Below, piece by piece: positions 16,193-25,241 of a DNA stretch of 64,000 nt. Position numbers and translations under genes: made by a program. The notes beneath the pieces were generated by a model. That model did no database searches. It was not told where the DNA came from and was given only the letters and a program-made list of their open reading frames with translations. The stretch spans positions 271,713 through 335,712 of the forward strand of contig NZ_PGGW01000038.1 in assembly GCF_002794255.1 (NCBI RefSeq), given 5' to 3'. Position 1 is the first letter of the stretch, and each line of letters starts with the position of its first letter. This DNA comes from Streptomyces carminius (lineage in GTDB: Bacteria > Actinomycetota > Actinomycetes > Streptomycetales > Streptomycetaceae).

Positions 16193-16200
16193 GACGCCCC

Positions 16201-16608
16201 ATGCACGAGCTGTCGATCGCCGCCGCCGTCGCCGAGAGCGCCCGGGACGCCGCCCGCCGCCACGGTGCCGCCTCGGTGGAGTCGGTGCGGGTAAGGGTCG
16301 GTGAACTGTCCGGGGTGGTTCCCGACGCCCTGCGTTTCTCCTTCGAGGTGGTCACCGAGGACACCGTGCTGGCCGGCGCCGCACTCGTCGTCGAGGACGT
16401 GCCCGCCCGGGCCCGCTGCGGGGACTGCGCCGGGCAGTTCGCCCCGGGTACACCACCGCGGCTGTGGTGCCCCCGATGCCGGGGCGCGGCGGTGGAGCTG
16501 GTGGCCGGACGGGAACTGGAGATCGTCGATGTGACCCTCCCGGGAGGCGACGGCTGTGCCGGGAACCACCCGGCGCGGCGGGACGCACAGCAGAGGGAGA
16601 GCGCGTGA
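16201..16608 (+). CDS. hypA: Hydrogenase nickel-insertion protein HypA
   Basis: 135 residues. Begins MHELSIAAAVAESA, with the invariant His2 that binds Ni(II). The zinc site is Cys73-x-x-Cys76 (CGDC) and Cys90-x-x-Cys93 (CPRC). It delivers nickel to HhyL together with HypB. The C-terminal ~20 residues (GCAGNHPARRDAQQRESA) extend past the family core. First gene of hypABFCDE; its stop overlaps the hypB start. Confidence 0.95.
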   Translation: MHELSIAAAVAESARDAARRHGAASVESVRVRVGELSGVVPDALRFSFEVVTEDTVLAGAALVVEDVPARARCGDCAGQFAPGTPPRLWCPRCRGAAVELVAGRELEIVDVTLPGGDGCAGNHPARRDAQQRESA

Positions 16609-17474
16609 TGTGCCGGACCGTCGACCTGAAGCAGGCCGTACTGGCGAAGAACGACCGGCTGGCGGACACGCTGCGCGCGTGGCTGTCCGGCCGCGGGACC
16701 GCCGCCGTCAACCTGCTGTCCAGCCCGGGCAGCGGCAAGACCGCCCTGTTGGAGCTCCTGCTGGCGCGGGCCGCCGGGCGCGGTGTGCCGGTCGCCGCGC
16801 TCACCGCCGACCTCGCCACCGAGAACGACGCCCGGCGGCTGGCCAGGTCCGGGGCACCGGTGAAGCAGGTACTGACCGGCGGACTGTGCCATCTGGAGGC
16901 CGAGCAGCTGCGCGGGCACCTGGCGGACTGGCTGCCGGACGGCACCCGGGTGCTGTTCGTGGAGAACGTCGGCAACCTGGTCTGCCCCGCCGCCTACGAC
17001 CTGGGCGAGACCCTGCGGGTGGCGCTGATGTCGGTCACCGAGGGCGAGGACAAACCGCTCAAGTACCCGACGGCCTTCGGCCTGGCGAACCTGGTCGTCC
17101 TCACCAAGACGGACCTCGCCCGGGCCGCGGGCTTCGACGCGGAGGCGTTCGCCGGGAACGTCCGGCAGGTCAACCCGGGCGTGGCGGTACTGCCCACCTG
17201 CGCCCGCACCGGCCGGGGCGCGGACGAGCTCCTGGAGCGAATCCTGGCCGTGTGCGAGGGCGAGCCGCCGCACCGGCCGCCGCTGGCGGCCCGGCATCTG
17301 GACGAACACCGGCACGACCACGGGTCCGGCCACGCGCACCCGTACGGCCACGACCACGGGGCCGGCCACGACCACGACCACGGGCACCGGCACGGCCACG
17401 CACCCGAGCCGGCCGTCCCGCACTCCGGGACCGGTACCGGTCCCGGTCCCGGTACCGGAGCACCCGTCCGGTGA
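16608..17474 (+). CDS. hypB: Hydrogenase nickel-insertion GTPase HypB with C-terminal His-rich tail
   Basis: 288 residues from an ATG sharing one base with the hypA stop; a GTG one codon earlier is also possible, with GAGGGAGA upstream serving either. P-loop LLSSPGSGKTALLE (39-45), metal-site TGGLCHLEAEQL, ENVGNLVCPA and NKxD-like LTKTDLA. Residues 230-264 hold 14 His in 35 positions (HRHDHGSGHAHPYGHDH and onward), a nickel store. In most HypB proteins the His-rich segment is N-terminal; here it is at the C-terminus. A 22-bp DNA palindrome encodes the Gly-Thr-Pro tail. Confidence 0.95.
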   Translation: MCRTVDLKQAVLAKNDRLADTLRAWLSGRGTAAVNLLSSPGSGKTALLELLLARAAGRGVPVAALTADLATENDARRLARSGAPVKQVLTGGLCHLEAEQLRGHLADWLPDGTRVLFVENVGNLVCPAAYDLGETLRVALMSVTEGEDKPLKYPTAFGLANLVVLTKTDLARAAGFDAEAFAGNVRQVNPGVAVLPTCARTGRGADELLERILAVCEGEPPHRPPLAARHLDEHRHDHGSGHAHPYGHDHGAGHDHDHGHRHGHAPEPAVPHSGTGTGPGPGTGAPVR

Positions 17475-19924
17475 CGGCCCCGCAGGAGAGCGGCGCGGGC
17501 GCCACCGGGACGGCCACCGCCGCCCACCGTGACCCGGCGGTCCCCGGCCCCGGCACGGTCCGTCGCCGGGTCACGGTGGGCGGCACCGTCCAGGGCGTGG
17601 GGTTCCGCCCCTACGTCCACGCCCTGGCCCGCGAACTGGGCCTGACCGGGCACGTGGCCAACACCGCCGGCGGCGTCGTCGCCGAGGTGGAGGGCGGCGC
17701 CGACGCGGTGGAGGCGTTCTGCCGACGCGTCGCGGAGCGGCCCCCGCCCCTGGCCGTGGTCTCCTCGGTGACCTGTGAGACCGTGCCCCCACTGGGCGTC
17801 GCGCGGCCGGAGGCGGAGTTCACCATCCGGCCCTCGCGGTACGGCGAGGGCCGCACCCGGATTCCGCCCGACACCGCCACCTGCGCGGACTGCCTGCGCG
17901 AGCTGGCCGACCCGGCCGACCGCCGCCACCGCCACCCGTTCATCACCTGCACCCACTGCGGCCCGCGGTTCACCATCGCCACCGCGCTGCCCTACGACCG
18001 GGCGGCCACCACCATGGCCGCCTTCCTCCTCTGCCCGGCCTGCGCCCGCGAGTACGCCGACCCCGCCGACCGCCGCTTCCACGCCCAGCCCGTCGCCTGC
18101 CACGACTGCGGCCCCCGGCTGCGGCTGACCCCCGCCGGCAGCGCCTCCGGCCCGCCCGGCGCCCCGGGCGGGCCCGCCGCCGAGGGCGCGGCGGCGCTCG
18201 CGGCCGCCCGTCTGCTGCTGGCCGACGGCGCGGTCGTTGCCGTCAAGGGCCTCGGCGGCTACCACCTGGCCTGCGACGCCACGAACCCCGCTGCCGTCGC
18301 CGCCCTGCGCGAGCGCAAGGCACGCGGGACGAAACCCTTCGCGGTGATGTGCCCCGATCCCGGCGCCGCCGCCCGCCTCGCCCACCTCGGGGCGGCCGAG
18401 CGCCGCGTCTTGGCCGGCCGCCACCGCCCCATCGTGCTGCTGCGCCGCCGCACCGACGGCGGGCCGGACCCACTGGCCCCCGGCGTCTGCGACGGCAGCC
18501 CCGACGTGGGGGTGCTGCTGCCCTACACCCCGCTGCACCGGCTGCTCCTCGGCCTGCCCGGGGACGCCCCCGGACCGGCGGTGCTGGTGATGACCAGCGG
18601 CAACCGCTCCGGTGAGCCCATCGTGACCAGCGACCGCGAGGCGCTGGACCGGCTGGCCGGCATCGCCGACGCCTGGCTGTGGCACGACCGGCCCATCGCG
18701 TCCCCCTGCGACGACTCCGTGGTGCGCGTCCGCCCGGACGGCGGCGAGGTCGTGCTCCGCCGCTCCCGCGGGTACGTCCCCGACCCGATCGAACTGCCCG
18801 TGCCCCTGCTGCCCGCGCTGGCGGCCGGCGGCGACCTGAAGAACGCGCTGTGCCTGGGCGAGGGCCGAACCGCCTGGTTCGCCCCGCACCTCGGGGACCT
18901 GGACGGCCCGGCCGCCCTGCGCGCCCTGGACGGCGCCGAGCGGCGGATGCGGGTCCTGACCGGGGTCGACCCGAAGGTGCTGGCCGCCGACCGCCACCCC
19001 GGCTACCGGTCCACACGCTGGGCCCGCGCCCGCGCCCGCGCCGTCGGCGGGCCACCGCCGCGCCTGGTCCAGCACCACCACGCCCACATCGCCTCCGTCA
19101 TGGCCGAGAACGGGCTGGACGGCAGTGCCCCCGTCATCGGCGTCGCCTTCGACGGCACCGGCCACGGCGACGACGGCGCCGTCTGGGGCGGCGAGGTGCT
19201 GCTCGCCGACTACGCCCGCCACCGCCGGCTGGCGCACCTGGCGTACGTACCGCTGCCCGGCGGCGACGCCGGGGTCGCCAACCCCTGCCGGATGGCGCTG
19301 TCCCAGCTGCGCTCCGCCGGCCTGCCCTGGGACGCGGACCTGCCGTGCACGGCCGCCTGCCCGCCCGAGGAGCGCCGGGTGCTCGCCCGGCAACTGGAGC
19401 GCGGCCTGGCCTGCGTACCGACCTCCAGCATGGGACGGCTGTTCGACGCCATGGCCTCCCTGGCGGGCCTGTGCCACCGGGCCGGCCACGAGGCGCAGGC
19501 CGCCGTCGCCCTGGAGGCGGCCGCCGCCCGGGCCTGGGCGGACGGCGGTCCCGGCTACTCCTTCGCGCTGCGCCCCGCACCCGGCGGCGACGGGTTCCCG
19601 GCGCTGCTCGACCCGGCCCCCGTCCTGCGCGCCGCCGTCGCCGACCTGCGCTCCGGCACTCCGCCCCCGGTGATCGCCGCCCGCTTCCACCGGGCCGTGG
19701 CGGAAGCGGTGGAGGCGGCCTGCCGGCTGGCGCGCCGGCGGACCGGTACGACCGTCGCCGCCCTGACCGGCGGGGTGTTCGCCAACGCGCTGCTGGACCA
19801 GGAGTGCGAACGGCGGCTGCGCGCGGCCGGGTTCACGGTGCTGCGGCACCACCGGGTACCGCCCGGGGACGGCGGACTGGCCCTCGGGCAGCTCCTGGTG
19901 GCGGCCCGCGCCGGTGCCCCGTGA
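17471..19924 (+). CDS. hypF: Carbamoyltransferase HypF
   Basis: 817 residues from a GTG overlapping the hypB stop. Order of domains: acylphosphatase (~30-120, TVQGVGFRPYVHALA); two zinc fingers (CADC with CTHC, CPAC with CHDC); a YrdC-like carbamoyl-adenylate domain (~235-420, VAVKGLGGYHLACDA, GTKPFAVMC, MTSGNRSGEP); and a Kae1-like domain (QHHHAHIASVMAENGL, GVAFDGTGHGDDG, MGRLFDAMASLAG, ALTGGVFANALLDQ). It makes thiocarbamate on HypE from carbamoyl phosphate, the precursor of the active-site cyanide ligands. A 79-bp gap separates it from hypC. Confidence 0.96.
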   Translation: MTAPQESGAGATGTATAAHRDPAVPGPGTVRRRVTVGGTVQGVGFRPYVHALARELGLTGHVANTAGGVVAEVEGGADAVEAFCRRVAERPPPLAVVSSVTCETVPPLGVARPEAEFTIRPSRYGEGRTRIPPDTATCADCLRELADPADRRHRHPFITCTHCGPRFTIATALPYDRAATTMAAFLLCPACAREYADPADRRFHAQPVACHDCGPRLRLTPAGSASGPPGAPGGPAAEGAAALAAARLLLADGAVVAVKGLGGYHLACDATNPAAVAALRERKARGTKPFAVMCPDPGAAARLAHLGAAERRVLAGRHRPIVLLRRRTDGGPDPLAPGVCDGSPDVGVLLPYTPLHRLLLGLPGDAPGPAVLVMTSGNRSGEPIVTSDREALDRLAGIADAWLWHDRPIASPCDDSVVRVRPDGGEVVLRRSRGYVPDPIELPVPLLPALAAGGDLKNALCLGEGRTAWFAPHLGDLDGPAALRALDGAERRMRVLTGVDPKVLAADRHPGYRSTRWARARARAVGGPPPRLVQHHHAHIASVMAENGLDGSAPVIGVAFDGTGHGDDGAVWGGEVLLADYARHRRLAHLAYVPLPGGDAGVANPCRMALSQLRSAGLPWDADLPCTAACPPEERRVLARQLERGLACVPTSSMGRLFDAMASLAGLCHRAGHEAQAAVALEAAAARAWADGGPGYSFALRPAPGGDGFPALLDPAPVLRAAVADLRSGTPPPVIAARFHRAVAEAVEAACRLARRRTGTTVAALTGGVFANALLDQECERRLRAAGFTVLRHHRVPPGDGGLALGQLLVAARAGAP

Positions 19925-20003
19925 CCCGGCGGGCACCGGATCGCCGGGGACCACCCGGCGGCGGAACCGACCCCACCCCCACGACGACGGACGGAGAACA
20001 CGT

Positions 20004-20333
20004 ATGTGCCTGGCGGTGCCCGGCAGGGTGACCGGGATCGAGGAACGGGACGGCACGCGCATGGCGCGGGTCGACTTCGGCGGAGTGGAGAAGGACGTGT
20101 GCCTGGCCTATCTGCCCGAGGTGGAGACGGGCGAGTACGTGATCGTCCACGTGGGCTTCGCGCTCCAGCGGCTGGACGAGGAGTCGGCCCGGGCCTCGCT
20201 GGAACTGTTCGAACAACTCGGGCTCCTGGAGGAGGAGTTCGGCGACGCCTGGGAGCGCGCGGCGGCCGAGGCCGGGGCGGCGGGCCGCCCGGAGCCCGCC
20301 CCCGCACCGGCGGTACAGGAGGGCAACCGGTGA
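20004..20333 (+). CDS. hypC: Hydrogenase assembly chaperone HypC
   Basis: 109 residues starting [14 protein letters not shown]; the essential Cys2 binds the Fe(CN)2CO unit with HypD. The core ends around residue 75; a Glu/Ala/Pro tail ([18 protein letters not shown]) is longer than in E. coli. ACGGAGA precedes the ATG. Its stop overlaps the hypD GTG by 4 nt. Confidence 0.95.
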   Translation: MCLAVPGRVTGIEERDGTRMARVDFGGVEKDVCLAYLPEVETGEYVIVHVGFALQRLDEESARASLELFEQLGLLEEEFGDAWERAAAEAGAAGRPEPAPAPAVQEGNR

Positions 20334-21484
20334 AGTACATCGACGAGTTCAACGACCCCGCGCTGGCACGGCGGCTCCTGGAGGACATCCACGCCACCGT
20401 CACCCGGCCCTGGACCATGATGGAGGTCTGCGGCGGCCAGACCCACTCGATCATCCGCCACGGCATCGACCAGCTGCTTCCCGGGGCCGTCGAGCTCATC
20501 CACGGCCCCGGCTGCCCGGTCTGCGTGACCCCCCTGGAGATGATCGACAAGGCGCTGGAGATCGCCTCCCGCCCCGGGGTGGTCTTCTGCTCCTTCGGCG
20601 ACATGCTCCGGGTGCCCGGCAGCGAACGCGACCTGTTCCGCGTCAAGGGCGCCGGGGGCGACGTACGGGTGGTCTACTCGCCGCTGGACGCCCTGGACAT
20701 CGCCCGGCGGCACCCGGAGAAGGAGGTGGTCTTCTTCGGCGTCGGCTTCGAGACCACCGCGCCCGCCAACGCGATGGCCGTCCACGAGGCGCGGCGGCAC
20801 GGCATCCGCAACTTCAGCGTGCTCATCTCGCATGTGCGCGTGCCGCCCGCCATCGAGGCGATCATGAAAGCGCCGCACTGCCGGGTCCAGGCCTTCCTGG
20901 CCGCCGGCCACGTGTGCAGTGTGATGGGCACCGCCGAGTACCCCGGTCTGGCCGAGCGCCACAAGGTCCCCGTGGTGGTCACCGGCTTCGAACCGCTGGA
21001 CATCCTGGAGGGCGTACGCCGCGCCGTCCACCAGCTCGAACGCGGGGAGCACCGGGTGGAGAACGCCTACCCCCGCGCGGTGCGGGAGGCGGGCAACCCC
21101 GCCGCCCGGCGGATGCTCCAGGAGGTCTTCGAGGTCACCGACCGGGCCTGGCGCGGCATCGGGGTGATCCCCGGCAGCGGCTGGCGGCTGTCCAGGGCGT
21201 TCCGTGAGTACGACGCCGAACACCGTTTCTCCGTCACGGAGCTGACAGCCCGGGAGTCCGAGGTCTGCCGCAGCGGCGAGGTGCTCCAGGGGCTGATCAA
21301 ACCCAACGAGTGCGCCGCCTTCGGCACCACCTGCACCCCGCGCAACCCGCTGGGCGCCACCATGGTCTCCAGCGAGGGCGCCTGCGCCGCCTACCACCTC
21401 TACCGGCGCCTGGACCGTCCGGCGGGAACGACCGGCGGAACGACGGCCGGGAGCACGGAACGGGAGGCGACCTCCGTTGGCTGA
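20330..21484 (+). CDS. hypD: Hydrogenase Fe-ligand assembly protein HypD
   Basis: 384 residues from GTG ([17 protein letters not shown]). Conserved blocks [51 protein letters not shown] and the C-terminal [4Fe-4S]-site region [21 protein letters not shown]. It is the scaffold on which HypC and HypE build Fe(CN)2CO. The last ~25 residues are Gly/Thr-rich and overlap the hypE start by 8 nt. Confidence 0.96.
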   Translation: MKYIDEFNDPALARRLLEDIHATVTRPWTMMEVCGGQTHSIIRHGIDQLLPGAVELIHGPGCPVCVTPLEMIDKALEIASRPGVVFCSFGDMLRVPGSERDLFRVKGAGGDVRVVYSPLDALDIARRHPEKEVVFFGVGFETTAPANAMAVHEARRHGIRNFSVLISHVRVPPAIEAIMKAPHCRVQAFLAAGHVCSVMGTAEYPGLAERHKVPVVVTGFEPLDILEGVRRAVHQLERGEHRVENAYPRAVREAGNPAARRMLQEVFEVTDRAWRGIGVIPGSGWRLSRAFREYDAEHRFSVTELTARESEVCRSGEVLQGLIKPNECAAFGTTCTPRNPLGATMVSSEGACAAYHLYRRLDRPAGTTGGTTAGSTEREATSVG

Positions 21485-22601
21485 CGGCACCGACCCCTAC
21501 ACCGACCCGTACACCGGCCCCTGCGCGCCGGCGTCGGCCGGCGACCCCGCGCCGGCGGACCCGGCGAACTGGTCCTGCCCCGCCCCGCTGCGCGACCACC
21601 CGGTGGTCGTCATGGGACACGGCGGGGGAGGGGCGCTCTCCGCCGAACTGGTGGAACACCTCCTCGTCCCCGCCTACGGCAACGAGACGCTTGCCGCGCT
21701 CGGCGACTGCGCCCAGGTGACACTGGGCGGCGCCCGGCTGGCGATGTCCACCGACTCCTACGTGGTGCGGCCGATGTTCTTCCCCGGCGGGAGCATCGGC
21801 GACCTGGCGGTCAACGGCACGGTCAACGACCTGGCCATGAGCGGCGCGCGGGCCGCCTTCCTGTCGTGCGCGCTCATCGTCGAGGAGGGCACCGACATGA
21901 CGGTCCTGCGCCGGGTGGCGCAGGCGATCGGCACCGCCGCGGCGGCCGCGGACGTCGCGGTCGTCACCGGTGACACCAAGGTGGTCGACACCGGCCACGG
22001 TGACGGCGTCTACGTCAACACCGCCGGGATCGGACTGGTCCCCGAGGGCGTCGACATCCGCCCGCAGCGCGCCGCACCCGGCGACGCGGTGATCGTCAGC
22101 GGACCTCTCGGGCTGCACGGGGTGGCCGTCATGAGCGTCCGCGAGGGCCTGGAATTCGGGGTGGAGATCTGCAGTGACACCGCGCCCCTGGGCGGCCTGG
22201 TACAGGCGATGCTGGCGGTCACCCCGGACATCCACGCACTGCGCGACCCCACCCGCGGCGGGCTGGGCGCCGTGCTGAACGAGATCGCCGCGGCCTCCGG
22301 CACCGGCATCGTCCTGGCCGAACGCGACCTGCCCGTGCCCGAGGCGGTGGCGAACGCCTGCGGGTTCCTCGGTCTGGACCCGTTGTACGTGGCCAACGAA
22401 GGACTGCTGGTGGCCTTTGTCCCCCGGGAGCACGCCGACGCCGTCCTCGCCGCGATGCGTGCCCACCCGCACGGCGCCGGCGCCACCCTGATCGGGGAGT
22501 GCGTGGCGGACCACCCGGGGATGGTGGTGGCCCGTACCGGACTGGGCGGTACCCGGGTGGTGGACCTGCCGCTGGGCGAGCAGCTGCCCCGCATCTGCTG
22601 A
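21477..22601 (+). CDS. hypE: Carbamoyl dehydratase HypE
   Basis: 374 residues. The start is TTG (LADGTDPY), served by GGGAGG about eight bases upstream and sitting inside the end of hypD; no ATG or GTG before the conserved core fits. Blocks [71 protein letters not shown] and the C-terminal PRIC. The final cysteine is the carbamoylated and dehydrated residue giving thiocyanate. The N-terminal ~35 residues are an extra Pro/Ala-rich tail. Confidence 0.96.
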   Translation: MADGTDPYTDPYTGPCAPASAGDPAPADPANWSCPAPLRDHPVVVMGHGGGGALSAELVEHLLVPAYGNETLAALGDCAQVTLGGARLAMSTDSYVVRPMFFPGGSIGDLAVNGTVNDLAMSGARAAFLSCALIVEEGTDMTVLRRVAQAIGTAAAAADVAVVTGDTKVVDTGHGDGVYVNTAGIGLVPEGVDIRPQRAAPGDAVIVSGPLGLHGVAVMSVREGLEFGVEICSDTAPLGGLVQAMLAVTPDIHALRDPTRGGLGAVLNEIAAASGTGIVLAERDLPVPEAVANACGFLGLDPLYVANEGLLVAFVPREHADAVLAAMRAHPHGAGATLIGECVADHPGMVVARTGLGGTRVVDLPLGEQLPRIC

Positions 22602-22907
22602 GTCCCGCCCGGCACCCCACCGGCCCGGCCGGGCCGCGCGGCCGCCCCTGAAGGCGCCGACCGGGCCGACCGGGCCGGAAACAGGCACTCCCGCGCCCCG
22701 AACGGGTACGTTCCGGCAGGTGTCCGGACACGTTCGCCGGTCCCGCGGAGGAGCCGGCGGGCAAGCGGTATGTTCCCGGGCGGGTACCTGTCCCGGGCAC
22801 CACCGGCGGCACAGCGGGGCGAGGACCCACCGGGCCCGCGGGACGCCGTCCGCGGCCCGGCCGCTCCCGCACACCGACGACCCGCTCCCCCGCCGACGAG
22901 GTGCCTG
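22602..22907. other. Spacer between hypE and SARP gene with candidate terminator
   Basis: CGGCCCGGCCGGGCCG (22621-22636) is a perfect 16-bp palindrome 20 bp past hypE that could fold as a terminator. The rest shows no family-like coding, though frames stay open because of G+C bias. Promoter elements for the SARP gene could not be fixed. Confidence 0.45.
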
Positions 22908-23744
22908 TTGAGAATCGAGATCCTGGGCCGGCCGAAGATCATCGCGGACGACGGCGCGGTCCTGCCGGTGACGGGGACGAAACCGGCACTGCTGGTGACG
23001 CTGCTGGCGTTATGGGAGGGCAGGCCGGTCGGAGTCCCCCTGATCGGGGAGTTCCTGTGGGGAGACGGTGCACCGGCCTCCGGCGCGGCCAACATCCAGA
23101 CCTACGTGTGGCGGATCCGCCGGATCCTGCGGACGGCCACCCCCGGCGGAGACGCCCGGCTGGCGTACGGGCCGGGCGCCTACCGTCTCGGTCTGGCCCC
23201 CGAGGAGTGCGACTTCCCGGAGATGATGGATCTCCGGGCCGCCGCCGCCGAGGCACTGCGCGAGGAGGACCTGGTGAGAGCCCTCGAACTGTTCCGCGCG
23301 GCCCTGCGGCTCTGGCGGGGGGATCCCCTCCCGGCGGCGGGCACGTCCTCCTCCCTGACGCTGCTCGGCGAGTCACGGCGGATGGCGGAGGTACGTCTCA
23401 CCCTCCACGAGGGGCGGCTCGCGACGGCCCTGGCCCTGGGCAGGCACCAGGGCGCCGCCGCGGAGCTGCGCGGGCTGCTCACCCGGTACCCGTTGCGGGA
23501 GCGCCTGCAGCTGCTGCTGATGTGCGCGCTGTGTCTGGAGGGCGATCCCGGCGCCGCCCTCCGGGCCTACCGCGACATGAGCCTGCGGCTCCGCACCGAA
23601 CGGGGGGCCGGCCCCGGAGAGGGGCTGCGCCGCGCGCACCGGTCGATCCTGGCGGGCGGGAGCGTCTGCCCGCGCGAGACCCTCCGGGCCGTCGCCCCGC
23701 CGCGACCGGCCCCCGGGCCGCGGCCACTGCCGACGGGCCGGTGA
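22908..23744 (+). CDS. SARP-family transcriptional activator with a TTA codon
   Basis: 278 residues. Start TTG (LRIEILGRPKII) with GAGGTG five bases before. OmpR-like winged-helix DNA-binding domain (~1-100: LPVTGTKPALLVTLLALWEGRPV ... ANIQTYVWRIRRIL, YRLGL) and a bacterial transcriptional activation domain (~105-260: EMMDLRAAAAEALREED ... LRTERGAGPGEGL). Codon 35 is TTA (23010-23012), so translation should depend on the bldA tRNA, i.e. on developmental timing. It follows hypE in the same direction; regulation of the hydrogenase locus is possible but not shown. Confidence 0.85.
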   Translation: MRIEILGRPKIIADDGAVLPVTGTKPALLVTLLALWEGRPVGVPLIGEFLWGDGAPASGAANIQTYVWRIRRILRTATPGGDARLAYGPGAYRLGLAPEECDFPEMMDLRAAAAEALREEDLVRALELFRAALRLWRGDPLPAAGTSSSLTLLGESRRMAEVRLTLHEGRLATALALGRHQGAAAELRGLLTRYPLRERLQLLLMCALCLEGDPGAALRAYRDMSLRLRTERGAGPGEGLRRAHRSILAGGSVCPRETLRAVAPPRPAPGPRPLPTGR

Positions 23745-23820
23745 CCACCCGGCACCGGGGCGCCGGGGCGGCGGCCGGGAACAGGAGGCAGGGCGACAGG
23801 GGCCGGTACGGTCCCGCCGC

Positions 23821-23882
23821 TCACCCGCTCACCCGCTCACCCGCTCACCCGCTCACCCGCTCACCCGCTCACCCGCTCACCC
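23821..23882. repeat. Octanucleotide tandem repeat (TCACCCGC), ~7.75 copies
   Basis: Perfect head-to-tail copies of TCACCCGC, ending where the sequence turns to CCGGGGCTCC. The repeat covers the 3' end and stop codon of the minus-strand MFS gene and the convergent junction with the SARP gene. Because the unit is 8 bp, slippage would alter the last residues of the transporter. Confidence 0.9.
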
Positions 23883-25171
23883 GGGGCTCCGGCCGCCGGA
23901 CCGGGCCGGCCGATCGCCGCCGCCAGCAGGGCCGCCACCGCGCACAGCAGGGCGGAGCCGAACCAGACGAGGTCGTAGGAGCCGAGGGAGTCCCGCAGCA
24001 GGCCGCCGGCGAAGGCCATCAGCCCGGCGCCCACCTGGTGGAAGGCGAGTGTCCAGCCGAACACGATCGCGCCGCTTCGCTCCCCGTAGACCTCCCGGAC
24101 GGCCGAGAGCGCGATCGTCGGCGGCACGGTGGCCACGTCGAGCAGCCCGAAGAAGACGACGAAGGCAATCAGGGGCCAGTGGGCCTCCGGCCCGAGCAGG
24201 TAGGGCAGGCACACCAGCGAGAGCGCGCGCATCCCGTAGTAGCACGAGAGCAGCAGCCGGGGATCGTGGCGGTCGGTGAGCCAGCCGGACAGGACCGTGC
24301 CCGCCACGTTGAAGACGCCGATGAGCGAGAGCAGCCCGGCCGCGACCGTGGTCGGCATGCCGTGGTCGTGCGCCGCGGGCACGAAACCGGTCCACATGAC
24401 GCCGTTGGTCGACGCGCCGCAGATGGCGAAAGTGCCCGCTAGCAGCCAGAACGTACGGGTCCGGGCCGCCGCGCGCAGCACCGCCACCGTACGCCGGGCG
24501 GCGCCCGGGACCGGAGCCGGCCGGGGGACGGACCCGCCGCTCCCGTAGGGCCGCAGGCCGAGGTCGGCCGGATGGTCGCGCAGCAGCAGCCACGCGAGCG
24601 GGACGAGGGCCAGGGCGGCCAGCGCCACCGTCACCGTGACCGGACGCCACTGGTACCGGTCGACGCCCCAGGACAGCAGCGGCAGGAAGGCGAACTGCCC
24701 GAAGACGCCCGCCCCCGTCAGGACACCGGTGACCAGGCCGCGCCGCGCGCCGAACCAGCGCTGGACCACGACCGCCGCGAAGCCCATCGCGACGGAACCG
24801 CAGCCCAGACCGACCAGGAACCCCCAGTAGAGCGTCAACTGCCAGGGCTGGGTCATGACCGCCGTCAGCGCCGCGCCGGCGCCGACGGCGACAAGGGCGC
24901 CCGCGGCCACCCGGCGGAGCCCCAACCGGTCCATCAGGGCCGTGGCGAAGGGCGCGACCAGCCCGCTGACGGCCATGTTCACCCACACGGCGAAACCGAT
25001 CGAGCCGCGCGACCAGCCGAGGTCCCGGTGCAGCGGGGTGACCAGCAGACCGGGCATGGTGCCGAAGGCGCCCGCGGCCATGACGGTCAGCGCGGCCGCG
25101 GCGGCGATCCACCAGGCCCGGTGCACCCGCCCGCCGCGGGTGGCGGACGGAGTCGTGATCGTCTGTGTCAT
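23861..25171 (-). CDS. MFS transporter
   Basis: 436 residues, 12 membrane segments. Start ATG (MTQTITTPSATRGG); upstream open sequence lacks hydrophobic pattern. Family motif A-like MDRLGLRRVAAGALV after helix 2, GRWxxARRGLVTGV-like VQRWFGARRGLVTGVLTGAGVFGQ in helix 5, and SGWLTDRHDPRLLLSCYYG at the start of the second half. It resembles the monocarboxylate/oxalate-formate branch of MFS. Divergent (70 bp) from a GlxA-type regulator that probably controls it. The stop lies in the octanucleotide repeat. Confidence 0.85.
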   Translation of the reverse strand: MTQTITTPSATRGGRVHRAWWIAAAAALTVMAAGAFGTMPGLLVTPLHRDLGWSRGSIGFAVWVNMAVSGLVAPFATALMDRLGLRRVAAGALVAVGAGAALTAVMTQPWQLTLYWGFLVGLGCGSVAMGFAAVVVQRWFGARRGLVTGVLTGAGVFGQFAFLPLLSWGVDRYQWRPVTVTVALAALALVPLAWLLLRDHPADLGLRPYGSGGSVPRPAPVPGAARRTVAVLRAAARTRTFWLLAGTFAICGASTNGVMWTGFVPAAHDHGMPTTVAAGLLSLIGVFNVAGTVLSGWLTDRHDPRLLLSCYYGMRALSLVCLPYLLGPEAHWPLIAFVVFFGLLDVATVPPTIALSAVREVYGERSGAIVFGWTLAFHQVGAGLMAFAGGLLRDSLGSYDLVWFGSALLCAVAALLAAAIGRPGPAAGAPGERVSG

Positions 25172-25241
25172 GTGCCCATGCTGTTCGGCCGCTCCCGCGC
25201 CGACGAGTGGCCGGATGGACGACATGTGAAAGGATCTGGCC

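Larger units (their letters stand above)
15793..16200. other. Divergent control region between hhyS and hypA
   Basis: About 400 bp with no supported gene. The only AT-rich block is around 15895-15925 and contains the candidate hhyS promoter. A 10-bp palindrome TTGC-AC-GCAA (15904-15913) lies between its -10 and -35 elements and could be an operator. The hypA side holds a possible -10 just before its ATG. Confidence 0.6.

Noticed and set aside
16994..20062. Continuous 1022-aa minus-strand frame opposite hypB-hypF-hypC
   Set aside because: Composition-driven shadow: Gly/Val/Gln/Ala-rich with no family motif, fully covered by well-supported hyp genes on the other strand.
23821..23882. CRISPR array
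   Set aside because: Repeats are 8 bp and directly adjoining, with no spacers and no cas genes.
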